In this document: piece after piece, positions 44,046-53,853 of the stretch | Position numbering within the stretch: the stretch's first letter is position 1 | Layout of the letters: each line of letters starts with the position of its first letter | NCBI RefSeq assembly: GCF_029893635.1 | Contig: NZ_JARXYR010000002.1 | Location: 62,001 to 126,000 of the forward strand | Direction of reading: 5' to 3' | Length of the DNA stretch: 64,000 nucleotides | DNA from: Variovorax sp. TBS-050B | GTDB taxonomy: Bacteria > Pseudomonadota > Gammaproteobacteria > Burkholderiales > Burkholderiaceae_C | The notes under the pieces: generated by a model | The model's input: only the letters and a program-made list of their open reading frames with translations | Told to the model about the DNA's origin: nothing | Database searches by the model: none | Program-made: the position numbers and the translations under genes

Positions 44046-45046
44046 GTGCGCGTCTCGTCGGCCGGCGCGCGCCACAGCCCCGCATGCCGCAGTTCGCCGA
44101 GCGTGCGCGAGAGCACGTCGCGCCGGTAGGCGGCGACGTCGCGGCCCTCGTAGTCGTAGAAGCCGCTGCCGCTCTTGAGGCCGAGCCGCCCTTCCTCGAC
44201 CATCCGGCCGACGATCGCGGGCGCGGTGTAGCGGCCCGCATCGAGCGATGCCGACATCTCGCGGCTCGCATGGTGCAGGATGTCGCAGCCGCCGAAGTCG
44301 ATGAACTCCACCACGCCGAGCGCGGCGAAGCGCAGGCCGAGGCCGTAGCGCGTGGCCTTGTCGATCTCCTCGGCGGTGGCGGCGCCCTCCTCGATCATGC
44401 GCGCGGCCTCGTTCATCACCAGCGCCTGCAGCCGCGGCACGATGTAGCCCGGCGATGCGCCGCAGACCACGGGCAGCTTGCCGATCTCCTCCATCAGCGC
44501 CTTGGTGCGCGCGAGCACCGCGGCATCGGTGCCGGGATGGCAGCTCAGCTCCACCACCGGGATGACGTAGGCAGGGTTGAGCCAGTGCATGTTGAGGAAG
44601 CGCTCGGGCCGCCGCACCAGCGCGGCAAGCTGCGTGACCAGGATGCTGCTGGTGGTGGAGGTGAGGATCGCGTCGTCACGGCAATGGCGGTTGAGCTGTT
44701 CGAAGGCCTCGCGCTTGGCCTCGATGGTCTCGGGCACGCCTTCGAACACCAGCTCGGCCGCGGCCAGCGCCTGCGGCGCCTGCTCCGCGCTCGCGAACTG
44801 CACGCGCGCGGCGATCGCCTGGACCTGGGCCGCGTCGATCACGCCGAGCTGGGCCAGGCCTGCGAGGCTCGCCTCGATCTCGGCCCGGGCCTCGGCCTGG
44901 AGCTTCTGCCAGGCCTCGTCGCTGCGCGGGCGCAGGTCCACGAGCGAGATGCGGTGGCCCGCGTAGGCGAACGCGATCGCGATGCCGCGGCCCATGCGGC
45001 CGGCGCCCACGGCGGCGAAGCGGGGCATGGCGTGCTCATTCGCCAT
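44042..45046 (-). CDS. 3-hydroxyacyl-CoA dehydrogenase
   Basis: 334 residues. Rossmann motif GAGRMGRGIAIAFAYAG at residues 14-30. Catalytic His in HWLNPAYVIPVVEL, with the usual EGVPE region before it. The C-terminal helical domain is LGVVEFIDFGGCDILHH. NAD-dependent oxidation of a 3-hydroxyacyl-CoA (or, in this subgroup, carnitine or gulonate-like substrates). It overlaps the opine-dehydrogenase-like gene by 11 bases. Confidence 0.9.
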   Translation of the reverse strand: MANEHAMPRFAAVGAGRMGRGIAIAFAYAGHRISLVDLRPRSDEAWQKLQAEARAEIEASLAGLAQLGVIDAAQVQAIAARVQFASAEQAPQALAAAELVFEGVPETIEAKREAFEQLNRHCRDDAILTSTTSSILVTQLAALVRRPERFLNMHWLNPAYVIPVVELSCHPGTDAAVLARTKALMEEIGKLPVVCGASPGYIVPRLQALVMNEAARMIEEGAATAEEIDKATRYGLGLRFAALGVVEFIDFGGCDILHHASREMSASLDAGRYTAPAIVGRMVEEGRLGLKSGSGFYDYEGRDVAAYRRDVLSRTLGELRHAGLWRAPADETRT

Positions 45047-46109
45047 CGTGCAGCCTCTGCCGGATCTGCGCCGCGGTCAGTTCCGCGAGGCCCAGGCTTT
45101 CGAAGGTGCGCGGGCCGCGGCGCAGGTCGCGCCCGAGGAAGCCGCCGACGATCGCGAGCAGGCCGTGCGCGATCGGCGCATCCACGCCCGCATGGCGCGC
45201 GGCCGAGGCGAGGAAGGCGAGCCCGAGCTCGGTGTCCTCGGTGATGTAGCGGTGCGTGTGCAGGTCGATGTGCTCGCGCCAGTCGCCCGAGTTGACGAGC
45301 TTCTTGTGCGCATCGCCGTACATCCAGCGGTCGTTGTCGTAGTGGTCGGCCAGCGGATAGTGCGGCGCGCCGTGGCCGAAGGCCTCGCGCACGGCCATGC
45401 GCTCGCGGTCGAGCCGGTCGGTCACGTCGCGCACCGCGCGCTGCGTGCCTTCGTTGTGGATGTCCCAGCGCTCGAAGTGCTGCAGCGGCGCGGCATTCAT
45501 CACCATCAGCGGCGGATGGATCACCGGGCCGGCATTCATCAGCGCGCCCGAGAGCGCATCGCCGCAGCCGTGCACCGAGGGATAGGCCTTGCGGATCACC
45601 TCGATCGCCTGCGCCTCCTTGCGCGCCGGGTAGACGCCGGTGGGCAGCCGCACCGCGCGGATCGTGACGTTGACCTCGCGCTCGCCGTGCTTGCGCGCGA
45701 GGTAGGGCAGCGTGCCGGTCTCGGCCCAGGCCACGTCGGCGCGGCTGCCCGCCTGCCTGACGGTGCGTGCCATCACGTAGCTGCCGAAGGTGCCCGGCGG
45801 CAGGAACACGACCTGCCCGTCGACGAGGTGCGGCGCCATGGCCAGTGCGATGTCGTGCTGCGCGATCGCGGGCGTGGGCAGCACGATCAGTTCCGCGCCC
45901 TTCAGCGCCGCGGCGATGTCGGCGGTGGCGAGTGCGAGCGGCACCTCGCGCGCGCCGTCGGCATCCTTCAGGGTGATGGCGCCGGCCTGCACCACGGGTT
46001 CGAGCGCCGCCGCATCGCGGCGCCACAGCCGCACCTCATGGCCCGCTTCGGACAGGTCCGCGGCCGCCGCATAGGCACCGTGACCACCGCCAAGAATCGC
46101 AATTTTCAT
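45036..46109 (-). CDS. NAD/NADP octopine/nopaline dehydrogenase-family protein
   Basis: 357 residues. Rossmann start KIAILGGGHGAYAAAADL, then the octopine dehydrogenase C-terminal domain with the conserved His region NAGPVIHPPLMVMNAA. Opine dehydrogenases join or split an amino acid and a 2-oxoacid by NAD(P)H-dependent reductive amination, and related enzymes act on hydroxy acids. First gene of the operon, with a -35/-10 pair upstream. Its combination with a hydroxyacyl-CoA dehydrogenase suggests catabolism, not opine synthesis. Confidence 0.88.
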   Translation of the reverse strand: MKIAILGGGHGAYAAAADLSEAGHEVRLWRRDAAALEPVVQAGAITLKDADGAREVPLALATADIAAALKGAELIVLPTPAIAQHDIALAMAPHLVDGQVVFLPPGTFGSYVMARTVRQAGSRADVAWAETGTLPYLARKHGEREVNVTIRAVRLPTGVYPARKEAQAIEVIRKAYPSVHGCGDALSGALMNAGPVIHPPLMVMNAAPLQHFERWDIHNEGTQRAVRDVTDRLDRERMAVREAFGHGAPHYPLADHYDNDRWMYGDAHKKLVNSGDWREHIDLHTHRYITEDTELGLAFLASAARHAGVDAPIAHGLLAIVGGFLGRDLRRGPRTFESLGLAELTAAQIRQRLHDGE

Positions 46110-46180
46110 GTTCGGAATTTGAAAAGCAGATGTCGATGAACCGGCAGCCGCGGCGCGGACCGGGGAAGCAATGCGTCATT

Positions 46181-46209
46181 ACATTACTTTTCATCGTTTC
46201 ATGTGTCAA
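46181..46209 (-). promoter_or_regulatory. Promoter of the opine-dehydrogenase-like operon
   Basis: Minus-strand consensus -35 TTGACA (46204-46209), 17-base spacer, -10 TAATGT (46181-46186). The start codon follows about 70 bases later. Short AATG/CATT inverted repeats overlap the -10 and could be an operator. Confidence 0.6.
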
Positions 46210-46251
46210 TCAAATTCCGTGCCTGCGGCCTCCACGGAAACCCGCAAATGA

Positions 46252-46285
46252 AAAAGCCCGGGCTTCGTCGGAAGACCGGGCTTTC
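46252..46285 (-). terminator. Terminator of the DEAD-box helicase gene
   Basis: Stem AAAGCCCGG / CCGGGCTTT with an inner CTTC/GAAG stem and GTCG loop. On the minus strand five T follow. It starts about 40 bases after the helicase stop. Confidence 0.85.
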
Positions 46286-46323
46286 TGGTGGTGCGGAGCG
46301 GCCGGCGGCCGCCCCGATCTGGC

Positions 46324-48180
46324 TCAGCGCGAGGGCTTGAACGCACGCTTCTGGGCGTCGCGCGGCACGAAGACCTTGCCCGGGCCGCCATGGCCCGCGC
46401 CGTTGCCGCGGGGTGCGAAGCCCTCACGGGGTGCGAAGCCTTCGCGCGGTGCGAAGCCGCCGCCGTCGCCGCGGCCGCCGCGCGGCGCGCCGCTGCTGTC
46501 GCCCCAGCCCGGCTTGCGGCCATAGCCGCCGCCGTCTTCACGGCCGCCGCCGAAGCCGGCGTTCTGGCCCTGGAAGCCGCGCGGGCCCGGGGCGCCGCGG
46601 CCGCGGTCGTTGAAGCCGCTGGCGCCGGCATAGCCGCCGCGCGGGCCGCCGGCGTTGCCGCCGCCGCCGAACTTGCGATCGCCGCCACCGCGCGGGCCGT
46701 TGTCGCGGCCGCGGCCGCCGAAGTCGCCGTGCGGGCGCGACTGCGGCATGCGCTGCTGCGGCTCCAGGCCCGGGATGACCTCGGCCTTGAACTGCTGGCG
46801 GCTGTAGTGCTCGATGTCCATGATGCGGCGGCGGTCACGGAACTCGGCGAAGGTGACGGCGATGCCGTCGCGTCCGGCACGGCCCGTGCGGCCGATGCGG
46901 TGGGTGTAGTCCTCGGCCTTCATCGGCAGGCCGAAGTTGAAGACGTGCGTGATCGTCGGCACGTCGATGCCGCGCGCGGCCACGTCGGTCGCCACGAGGA
47001 TCTGCACCTGGCCGCTGCGCAGCGCCATGAGGCGGCGGTTGCGCAGGCCCTGGCTCAGCGCACCGTGCAGCGCGACGGCGCTGAAGCCGTCCTGCTGCAG
47101 GTCGTTGGCGAGACCGTCGCACTCGACCTGCGTGCTCGCGAACACGATCGCCTGGTTGATGCTGGTGTCGCGCAGCCAGTGGTCGAGCAGCTTGCGCTTG
47201 TGGGTCGTGTTGTCGGCCCAGAACAGCACCTGCTTGATGTTGGCGTGCTTTTCCTGCGGGCTGTCGATGGTCACGCGCTGCGGCTCGCGCATCACGCGCG
47301 TGGCGAGCTGCTGGATGCGCGGCGCGAAGGTGGCGCTGAACATCATGGTCTGCTGGCGCTCGATCGTGAGCTGGTTCACTTCGGCTAGGTCGTCGGCAAA
47401 GCCGAGATCGAGCATGCGGTCGGCTTCGTCGACCACCAGGAACTTGACCTGGTCGAGCTTGATCTGCATCGAGCGCTGCAGGTCGAGCAGGCGGCCGGGC
47501 GTGGCGACCACGAGGTCGGCGTTCTGCAGGCGGGCGATCTGCAGCTGGTAGGGCATGCCGCCCACCACGTTGGCGATGCGCAGGCCGCGGCAGTGGCGCA
47601 CCAGCTCGATGGCGTCGTGCGCGACCTGCTGCGCGAGTTCGCGCGTGGGGCACAGCACCAGCGCGCCGGGCGTCGCGGCCTTGAAATGGCGCGCGTTGGT
47701 CGGGTCCTTGCGCTTCGGCTTCTTGGGCGGCGCTTCGCCGCGCGCGGCGGCTTCGGCGGCCAGGCGCTGGAACTCGGCCTTGGCGGCTTCCTCGGCCTCG
47801 GCCTGGCGCTGGATCAGCGTGTGCAGCACGGGCAGCAGGAAGGCGGCGGTCTTGCCCGAACCGGTCTGGCTCGAGACCATCAGGTCGACGAAGCGGGCCT
47901 TGCCGTCCTGGCCGGCGTTGCCGCCCATGGCCATCGGGATGACCTTGTCCTGCACGGTGGTGGGCTGGGTGAAGCCCATGTCGGCCACCGCAGCGACCAG
48001 CTCGGGCGCGAGGCCGAGCTTGATGAAGCCGTTGGGAACGACAGGCGCCTCGGGCGCGGCGGCGTCGAGTGCCTCGAGGATCGGCGCCTCGGAGACGGTG
48101 TCCGTGGCGGCGGTGAATTCGTTGTTGTGGGTGGATTGCACAGGCGCGAACTCGCCCTGCGCTTCGAAAGCGTCGGTCAT
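46324..48180 (-). CDS. rhlE: DEAD-box ATP-dependent RNA helicase with RGG-rich tail (RhlE/DeaD type)
   Basis: 618 residues from ATG 48178-48180. Motifs: SSQTGSGKTAAFLLP (I), VVDEADRMLDLGF (II), MFSATFAP (III), VLVATDVAARGIDVP-like block (V) and HRIGRTGRAGRDG (VI). An insert rich in Lys/Ala (about residues 130-165) and an extensive Gly/Arg C-terminus from about residue 475, including repeated APREGF units, are likely RNA-binding. It unwinds structured RNA in ribosome assembly or decay. A 251-bp leader lies upstream. Confidence 0.92.
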   Translation of the reverse strand: MTDAFEAQGEFAPVQSTHNNEFTAATDTVSEAPILEALDAAAPEAPVVPNGFIKLGLAPELVAAVADMGFTQPTTVQDKVIPMAMGGNAGQDGKARFVDLMVSSQTGSGKTAAFLLPVLHTLIQRQAEAEEAAKAEFQRLAAEAAARGEAPPKKPKRKDPTNARHFKAATPGALVLCPTRELAQQVAHDAIELVRHCRGLRIANVVGGMPYQLQIARLQNADLVVATPGRLLDLQRSMQIKLDQVKFLVVDEADRMLDLGFADDLAEVNQLTIERQQTMMFSATFAPRIQQLATRVMREPQRVTIDSPQEKHANIKQVLFWADNTTHKRKLLDHWLRDTSINQAIVFASTQVECDGLANDLQQDGFSAVALHGALSQGLRNRRLMALRSGQVQILVATDVAARGIDVPTITHVFNFGLPMKAEDYTHRIGRTGRAGRDGIAVTFAEFRDRRRIMDIEHYSRQQFKAEVIPGLEPQQRMPQSRPHGDFGGRGRDNGPRGGGDRKFGGGGNAGGPRGGYAGASGFNDRGRGAPGPRGFQGQNAGFGGGREDGGGYGRKPGWGDSSGAPRGGRGDGGGFAPREGFAPREGFAPRGNGAGHGGPGKVFVPRDAQKRAFKPSR

Positions 48181-48431
48181 GTGATTTATCAATCTCAAAC
48201 GCGAGCGCTGCCGAAGGCGGCGCCCCGTTGGGTGGTTAAAAACATCAACCATCCAACGACATTCAGCTCGGCTTGCGCCGGAGGCTGCGGCCCTTTTTGA
48301 TCAGCGGATGCGATCGGGCGCGGTGTGCAAGATAGGGAGATGCAAGAGACGCGGACCTGGCAACAATGTTGGAACCCAGATCAGCGAAGCCCGCAATTAT
48401 GGCATGGATCGGGGTTTTTACCTAATCCCAC

Positions 48432-49028
48432 TCAATCCGTGAGGCGCAGGAAGGTGTCGCGGTAGTGCGCGAGCTCCTCGATGGATTCGTGCACGTCGGC
48501 CAGCGCGGTGTGCGCCTGCTGCTTCTTGAAGGCGCTGTAGGCGGCGGGCTTCCAGCGCTTGGCGAGCTCCTTGAGCGTGCTCACGTCGAGGTTGCGGTAG
48601 TGGAAGTAGGCCTCCAGCCGCGGCATGAACTTGACCAGGAAGCGCCGGTCCTGCCCGATGGTGTTGCCGCACATCGGCGAGCCGCCCTTGGGCACGTAGC
48701 GGGCGATGAATTCGAGCAGCTGCTGCTCGGCCGCGGCCTCGTCGATGGTGGAGGCCTTGACCTTGTCGATCAGGCCGCTGCGGCCATGGGTGCCCTTGTT
48801 CCAGGCGTCCATGCCGTCGAGCACCGCATCGCTCTGATGGATGACGAGCACGGGGCCGTCGATGCGCGGGCTCAGGTCGGGGCCGGTGACGACCACCGCG
48901 ATCTCGAGCAGGCGCTCTTTTTCGGGGTCGAGGCCGCTCATTTCGCAGTCGAGCCAGACCAGGTTCTGGTCGCTTTTCTTCAGGACCGGCAGCGTGGCGA
49001 CAGCCGTGGGGTCGAGGGATTCGGTCAT
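48432..49028 (-). CDS. orn: Oligoribonuclease
   Basis: 198 residues from ATG 49026-49028; an upstream in-frame start would overlap the divergent protease promoter. DEDDh exonuclease motifs: [11 protein letters not shown] (D, E), [10 protein letters not shown] (D) and [11 protein letters not shown] (H, D). Orn degrades 2-5 nt RNAs, including the c-di-GMP breakdown product pGpG, to nucleotides and is essential in many proteobacteria. Usual length ~180-200. Confidence 0.96.
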   Translation of the reverse strand: MTESLDPTAVATLPVLKKSDQNLVWLDCEMSGLDPEKERLLEIAVVVTGPDLSPRIDGPVLVIHQSDAVLDGMDAWNKGTHGRSGLIDKVKASTIDEAAAEQQLLEFIARYVPKGGSPMCGNTIGQDRRFLVKFMPRLEAYFHYRNLDVSTLKELAKRWKPAAYSAFKKQQAHTALADVHESIEELAHYRDTFLRLTD

Positions 49029-49098
49029 GGCCGGATTGTCGTCGATGGCTTGGCAGCCGCCACGCCGGGGGTCGGGAACACGCTCTAAACTCCGCGCC

Positions 49099-50364
49099 AT
49101 GTCCTATTCGCTCATCTTCACCACCGCCTTCGCGGCCGCACTGGTCGCAGGCCTGCTCGTGAAGTTCTGGCTCGCCTCGCGGCAGGTGCGCCACGTGGCG
49201 CGCCACCGCGCCGCGGTGCCGCCCGCCTTCGCGCACACCATCACGCTCGCGGCGCACCAGAAGGCGGCCGACTACACGATCGCCAAGGCGCGCTTCGGCA
49301 TGGTCGAGATGGCATGGGGCACCGCGGTGCTGCTGGGCTGGACGCTGCTGGGCGGGCTCGACCTGCTCAACCGGCTGCTGCTCGCCTCGCTCGGCGGCGG
49401 CATGGTGCAGCAGCTCGCGCTGCTGGCGGCGTTCGCGGTGATCGGCGCACTGCTCGAACTGCCCTTCACGCTGTGGCAGATCTTCAGGCTCGAGGAGCGC
49501 TTCGGCTTCAACAAGATGAGCTTCGGGCTGTGGCTGCGCGACACGGTCGTCTCGACGCTGATCGGCGCGGCGATCGGGCTGCCGCTGGCGGCGCTGATCC
49601 TGTGGATCATGGGCGCCGCCGGCAGCACCTGGTGGCTCTGGGCCTGGGCCGCATGGATGGGGTTCAACCTGCTGATGATGCTGGTCTATCCGATGTTCAT
49701 CGCGCCGCTCTACAACAAGTTCAAGCCGCTCGAGGACCCCACGGTCAAGGAGCGCGTGACCGCGCTCATGAAGCGCTGCGGCTTCCGCGCCAAGGGCCTG
49801 TTCGTGATGGACGGCAGCCGGCGCAGCGCGCATGCCAACGCCTACTTCACCGGCTTCGGCGCGAGCAAGCGCGTGGTGTTCTACGACACGCTGCTGCGCC
49901 AGCTCAACGCGGCCGAGATGGAAGCCGTGCTCGCGCACGAGCTCGGCCACTTCAAGCACCGCCACATCGTGAAGCGGATCGCGGCGATGTTCGCGCTGAG
50001 CCTCGCGGGCTTCGCGCTGCTGGGCTGGGTGTCGACGCAGGCCTGGTTCTACACCGGTCTGGGCGTGCAGCCGAACATGTCGGCCGCGGCGCCCAACGAT
50101 GCGCTGGCGCTGCTGCTCTTCATGCTCGCGGTCCCGGTGTTCGGCTTCTTCGTCGCGCCGCTGCCTGCGCGGCTGTCGCGCAAGCACGAGTTCGAGGCCG
50201 ACGCCTATGCGGTGGCGCAGACCAGCAGCGCCGACCTGTCGGCCGCGCTGCTCAAGCTCTACCAGGACAACGCCTCGACGCTCACGCCCGATCCGGTGTT
50301 CGTCAAGTTCTACTATTCCCACCCCCCGGCCTCCGAGCGCCTCGCGCGCATGCAGGCGGCCTGA
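49099..50364 (+). CDS. M48-family membrane metallopeptidase (Ste24/CAAX protease-like)
   Basis: 421 residues from ATG 49099-49101. It has several membrane helices (residues 1-25, 65-120, 155-210). The zinc motif [10 protein letters not shown] is followed, after two more helices, by the third ligand Glu in [10 protein letters not shown]. The N-terminal domain ([18 protein letters not shown]) identifies the Ste24 group. A membrane protease for quality control or processing; the bacterial substrate is unknown. It is divergent from orn, with 70 bp between the starts. Confidence 0.93.
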   Translation: MSYSLIFTTAFAAALVAGLLVKFWLASRQVRHVARHRAAVPPAFAHTITLAAHQKAADYTIAKARFGMVEMAWGTAVLLGWTLLGGLDLLNRLLLASLGGGMVQQLALLAAFAVIGALLELPFTLWQIFRLEERFGFNKMSFGLWLRDTVVSTLIGAAIGLPLAALILWIMGAAGSTWWLWAWAAWMGFNLLMMLVYPMFIAPLYNKFKPLEDPTVKERVTALMKRCGFRAKGLFVMDGSRRSAHANAYFTGFGASKRVVFYDTLLRQLNAAEMEAVLAHELGHFKHRHIVKRIAAMFALSLAGFALLGWVSTQAWFYTGLGVQPNMSAAAPNDALALLLFMLAVPVFGFFVAPLPARLSRKHEFEADAYAVAQTSSADLSAALLKLYQDNASTLTPDPVFVKFYYSHPPASERLARMQAA

Positions 50365-50375
50365 AAGCCGAGACC

Positions 50376-50723
50376 ATGAGCAGCATGCTGAAACCCAAGG
50401 ACTGGAAGAACGTTCCCCGCCAGGCGTTGAGCGCCACCGAGATCGTCTCGGGCCTCGCGAAGCTCGACGGCTGGAAGCTCACGGGCGACGGCGCCGACGT
50501 GGCGATCGAGAAGACCTTCGGCTTCGCCAACTACTTCGAGACCATCGCCTTCGTGAATGCGCTGGCCTTCGTCGCCCACACGCAGGACCACCATCCCGAC
50601 CTGTCGGTGCACTACAACCGCTGCGTGGTGCGCTTCAACACGCACGACGTGGGCGGCCTCTCGGTCACCGACTTCGACTGCGCGCGCCAGGCCGACGCGC
50701 TGGTGGCGGGCCCTGCCGCGTGA
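50376..50723 (+). CDS. phhB: Pterin-4a-carbinolamine dehydratase
   Basis: 115 residues from ATG 50376-50378, 11 bases after the protease stop. The active-site motif THTQDHHPDLSVHYN-like region is present as AHTQDHHPDLSVHYN. It recycles 4a-hydroxytetrahydrobiopterin from aromatic amino acid hydroxylation. Here it sits between a membrane protease and rsgA, a common arrangement in this family of bacteria, rather than beside phhA. Confidence 0.95.
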   Translation: MSSMLKPKDWKNVPRQALSATEIVSGLAKLDGWKLTGDGADVAIEKTFGFANYFETIAFVNALAFVAHTQDHHPDLSVHYNRCVVRFNTHDVGGLSVTDFDCARQADALVAGPAA

Positions 50724-50738
50724 CGAGGACGCGCGCCC

Positions 50739-51695
50739 TTGGCTAAGCCGCCCCGCACCCCGGCCAAGGGCGCCGGCGGCGCCGCCCGCGTGCTCCACGA
50801 CGGTCTGGTCGTCGCGAGCCATGGGCGCCACTGCCTGGTGGAAACGCCTTCGGGCGAGCGGCTGATCTGCCATCCGCGCGGCAAGAAGAGCCAGGCCGTG
50901 GTCGGCGACCGCGTGCGCTGGCAGGCCAGCGAGGACGAAGGCACGATCGAGGAGGTGGTGCCGCGGCGCAACCTGTTCTACCGCCAGGACGAGATCCGCA
51001 CCAAGTCGTTCGCGGCCAACCTGGACCATGTGCTGATCCTGATCGCGGCGGAACCCGAGTTCTCGGAACACCAGCTGGCGCGCGCGCTGATCGCGGCCGA
51101 GGCCGAGCGCATCGTGCCGATCATCGCGCTCAACAAGCGCGATCTCGGCGCGGCCTTCGAGCGCGCATGGAACCGGCTCGCGCCCTACCGCCGCATGCAC
51201 GAGGGCGTGCTGCCGCTCTCGCTCACGACCTCGGGCGAGGCCGACCGTGCCGCGCTGATGCAGCGGCTCGAAGGCCGCAGCACGCTGGTGCTCGGCCCGT
51301 CGGGCGCGGGCAAGAGCACGCTGGTCAACCTGCTGGTGCCGGGCGCCGCGGCGCTGACCGGCGAGATCTCGCAGGCGCTCAACTCGGGCAAGCACACCAC
51401 CACGAGCACGACCTGGTACTGGGTCGACGAAGCGCGCACCACGGGGCTGATCGATTCGCCGGGCTTCCAGGAATTCGGGCTCAACCACATCGCGCCGATG
51501 CAGCTCGCGAGCCTGATGCCCGACATTGCCGAGCATGCGAGCGCGTGCAAGTTCTACAACTGCACGCACCTGCACGAGCCCGGCTGCGGCGTGATCGCGC
51601 ACGTCGATGCGCCCGGCCGGCCCGGCCCGATCAGCGCCACGCGCTACCGCATCTACGGCGAGCTGTTCGCCGAGCTGGGCCAGAAGCGGTACTGA
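50739..51695 (+). CDS. rsgA: Ribosome small-subunit GTPase RsgA
   Basis: 318 residues from a TTG at 50739-50741 (GAGGA about 10 bases upstream). OB-fold, then circularly permuted GTPase: NKRD (G4) precedes Walker A GPSGAGKST (G1), with G3 DSPGF. The C-terminal Zn knuckle has C-x4-C-x3-H-x5-C-type spacing (CKFYNCTHLHEPGC). It releases assembly factors from maturing 30S subunits. Confidence 0.95.
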   Translation: MAKPPRTPAKGAGGAARVLHDGLVVASHGRHCLVETPSGERLICHPRGKKSQAVVGDRVRWQASEDEGTIEEVVPRRNLFYRQDEIRTKSFAANLDHVLILIAAEPEFSEHQLARALIAAEAERIVPIIALNKRDLGAAFERAWNRLAPYRRMHEGVLPLSLTTSGEADRAALMQRLEGRSTLVLGPSGAGKSTLVNLLVPGAAALTGEISQALNSGKHTTTSTTWYWVDEARTTGLIDSPGFQEFGLNHIAPMQLASLMPDIAEHASACKFYNCTHLHEPGCGVIAHVDAPGRPGPISATRYRIYGELFAELGQKRY

Positions 51696-51708
51696 AGCGC
51701 TTCGGGCC

Positions 51709-52734
51709 TCAGTCGAGCCACGCGCGGTACGACGCCCAGCCGGGGTCGAAAGCGAGCGCCAGCGTGACCGGCAGGTCCATCTCCTCCTGCAGCGCCTGCG
51801 CATGCGTGATCGCCGCGGCCGCATCGGCCACCTGGTAGCTCACGGTGCGGACGCCCTCCTCGAGCACCACGTGCGTGCAGCAGCCGGCCTCGTGCGTCTG
51901 CAGCAGTGCGCTGAGCCGGTCTTCGTAGCTGCGGGCCTGCGCGAGTTCCTCGCCCGAGGCCACGGGCACGGCCGCCGAAAGGCGGTGGCCGAGATCGGCG
52001 CGGCCCAGGAGCGCATTGGCCGAGTCGTTGCGCATCACCATGGCCTCGATCTCGCGGCCGTCCTCGGCCTCGCGCGTGGCTTCCAGGCCGCTCCAGGCGT
52101 GCTCGCCGGTGGGGAAGATGCCGGTGTGGCCGAGTTCGTCGCGCCAGCAGGCGTCGAAGGCCGGCGCGAAGTCGTCGAGCGGCACGCCGTCGAACGCGGC
52201 TTCGTCGGCGGCATCGACGAAGTCGACGGGCCCGACCTTCACCGCGAAGTCGTATTCGCCGAGCACGTGGTCCAGCATGATGAAGCTCATGTGGCGCGCA
52301 TGGTCCTGCATGTCCATCGGAATCGGCTTGGCGAAGGCGATCTCGAGTGCCACGAGGCCGTCGCAGGGCTCCTGGCGCACCCGCAGGTCGGCGCTCGCGA
52401 GTTCGAAGTCGTTCATGCGCATGCCGAAGCCTTCGGTCGCGCGCTGCCGGAAGGCCTCGACCTCGACGCCCGCGAGCTTGGGGCTGCTCCGCGCGAGCGC
52501 CATCACGTCCTCGAAGTGCGCCGTCGCGCCGTGCGCCGTGAGCACCAGCTTGAAGGCCGGCGGCTCGCCCGCGACCTCGACCGCCAGTTCGGGGAACAGC
52601 GGCTGCAGCAGTTCGTTCAGCGCCTCCATCAGTTCGCGCGCGGGCAGGGCCTGCAGCGCCGGCAGACGCTCGCTCACGGCATTCCAGAAGGCTGCGCAGG
52701 CGGCGGTGCGGGGATCGGTCTCGTGGGTCGGCAT
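51709..52734 (-). CDS. Hypothetical protein (341 aa)
   Basis: Starts at ATG 52732-52734, 13 bases after hisC ends, so probably co-transcribed with hisC. I recognise no family. It is acidic, soluble and without signal peptide or membrane segment. Notable parts are a Cys-Cys pair (EAGCCTHVV), an ELGHTGIFPTGEHAW stretch with His residues, and repeated acidic blocks. It ends 13 bases from the rsgA stop, convergent, with no obvious terminator between. Confidence 0.8.
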   Translation of the reverse strand: MPTHETDPRTAACAAFWNAVSERLPALQALPARELMEALNELLQPLFPELAVEVAGEPPAFKLVLTAHGATAHFEDVMALARSSPKLAGVEVEAFRQRATEGFGMRMNDFELASADLRVRQEPCDGLVALEIAFAKPIPMDMQDHARHMSFIMLDHVLGEYDFAVKVGPVDFVDAADEAAFDGVPLDDFAPAFDACWRDELGHTGIFPTGEHAWSGLEATREAEDGREIEAMVMRNDSANALLGRADLGHRLSAAVPVASGEELAQARSYEDRLSALLQTHEAGCCTHVVLEEGVRTVSYQVADAAAAITHAQALQEEMDLPVTLALAFDPGWASYRAWLD

Positions 52735-52747
52735 GGAGTGGGAACGG

Positions 52748-53836
52748 TCAGGGGTGGAGGATGGCCTGGAGGCACTGCACGAGCGCATCGCACTGCGCGC
52801 GGGTGCCGATGCTGATGCGCAGGTACTGCGCGATGCGCGAGGGCTGCCTGAAATGCCGCACCAGCACCGCGCGTTCGCGCAGCAGCGCCGCGAGCTCGGC
52901 CGCGTCGCGCCCAGGATGGCGTGCGAAGACGAAGTTGGCCTGCGAAGGAAGCACCTCAAAGCCCAGGTCCTCGAGCTGCAGCGTCAGCCCTTCGCGCGTG
53001 TCCATGACCTGCCGGCGCGTGTGCTCGAACCAGGCCTCGTCGTCGAGCGCCGCCACCGCACCTGCGATGGCGAGGCGGTCGAGCGGGTACGAATTGAAGC
53101 TGTCCTTCACGCGCGCCAGCGCATCGATCAGGTGCGCCTGGCCGCAGGCGAAGCCCACGCGCAGCCCGGCCAGCGAGCGCGACTTCGACAGGGTGTGCAC
53201 GACCAGCAGGTTCGGATGGCGTTCGATCAGCGGCATGGCGCTCTCGCCGCCGAAGTCGACGTAGGCCTCGTCCACCAGCACCACGCGTTCGGGGCAGGCG
53301 GCGAGCAGCTGCTCGATGCGCGCGAGCGGCAGGCCGATGCCGGTGGGCGCATTGGGATTCGCGATCACCAGGCCGGCGCAGCCGCCGCGGGCGCGCGCCG
53401 CCATCGCATCCACGTCGATGCGCAGGCGCTCGTCGAGCGGCAGCTGCTCGCAGGCGATGCCGTAGAGCTGCGCATAGACGCGGTAGAAGCTGTAGCTCAC
53501 ATCAGGCATGAGCAGCGGCTCGGCCTGCTGGAAGAAGGCGAAGAAGGCGTGCGCGAGCACCTCGTCGGAGCCGTTGCCCGCGAAGACCTGCGCGGCCTGC
53601 AGGCCGTGCCGCCTGGCGACGGCTTCGCGCAGCGCGAGCGAGGCGGGGTCGGGATAGCGCTCGAGGCCGTGCTCGGCCGCTTCGCGGATCGCCTGGATCG
53701 CACGCGGCGAGGCGGGATAGGGGTTCTCGTTGGTGTTGAGCTTGACGAGGTTCGCGATGCGCGGCTGCTCGCCGGGCACGTAGGGTTCGAGCGCCGCGAT
53801 GCGCGGGCTCCAGAAGACCGGCACGGGATCGGACAT
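52748..53836 (-). CDS. hisC: Histidinol-phosphate aminotransferase
   Basis: 362 residues from ATG 53834-53836. Class I/II aminotransferase: [11 protein letters not shown] near the start, [24 protein letters not shown] and the PLP Lys in [16 protein letters not shown]. It makes histidinol phosphate from imidazole-acetol phosphate. The rest of the his operon is not here. This second hisC-type gene next to a CobD-like gene is a recurrent arrangement, so a role related to corrinoid metabolism was considered but the HisC motifs fit better. Confidence 0.92.
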   Translation of the reverse strand: MSDPVPVFWSPRIAALEPYVPGEQPRIANLVKLNTNENPYPASPRAIQAIREAAEHGLERYPDPASLALREAVARRHGLQAAQVFAGNGSDEVLAHAFFAFFQQAEPLLMPDVSYSFYRVYAQLYGIACEQLPLDERLRIDVDAMAARARGGCAGLVIANPNAPTGIGLPLARIEQLLAACPERVVLVDEAYVDFGGESAMPLIERHPNLLVVHTLSKSRSLAGLRVGFACGQAHLIDALARVKDSFNSYPLDRLAIAGAVAALDDEAWFEHTRRQVMDTREGLTLQLEDLGFEVLPSQANFVFARHPGRDAAELAALLRERAVLVRHFRQPSRIAQYLRISIGTRAQCDALVQCLQAILHP

Positions 53837-53853
53837 GGCGTGGCCCCGCCCGC

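Noticed and set aside
42361..46109. Opine synthesis (crown-gall type) genes
   Set aside because: The opine-dehydrogenase-like enzyme is chromosomal, in a hydroxyacyl-CoA operon, with no border repeats or plant-type promoter signals.
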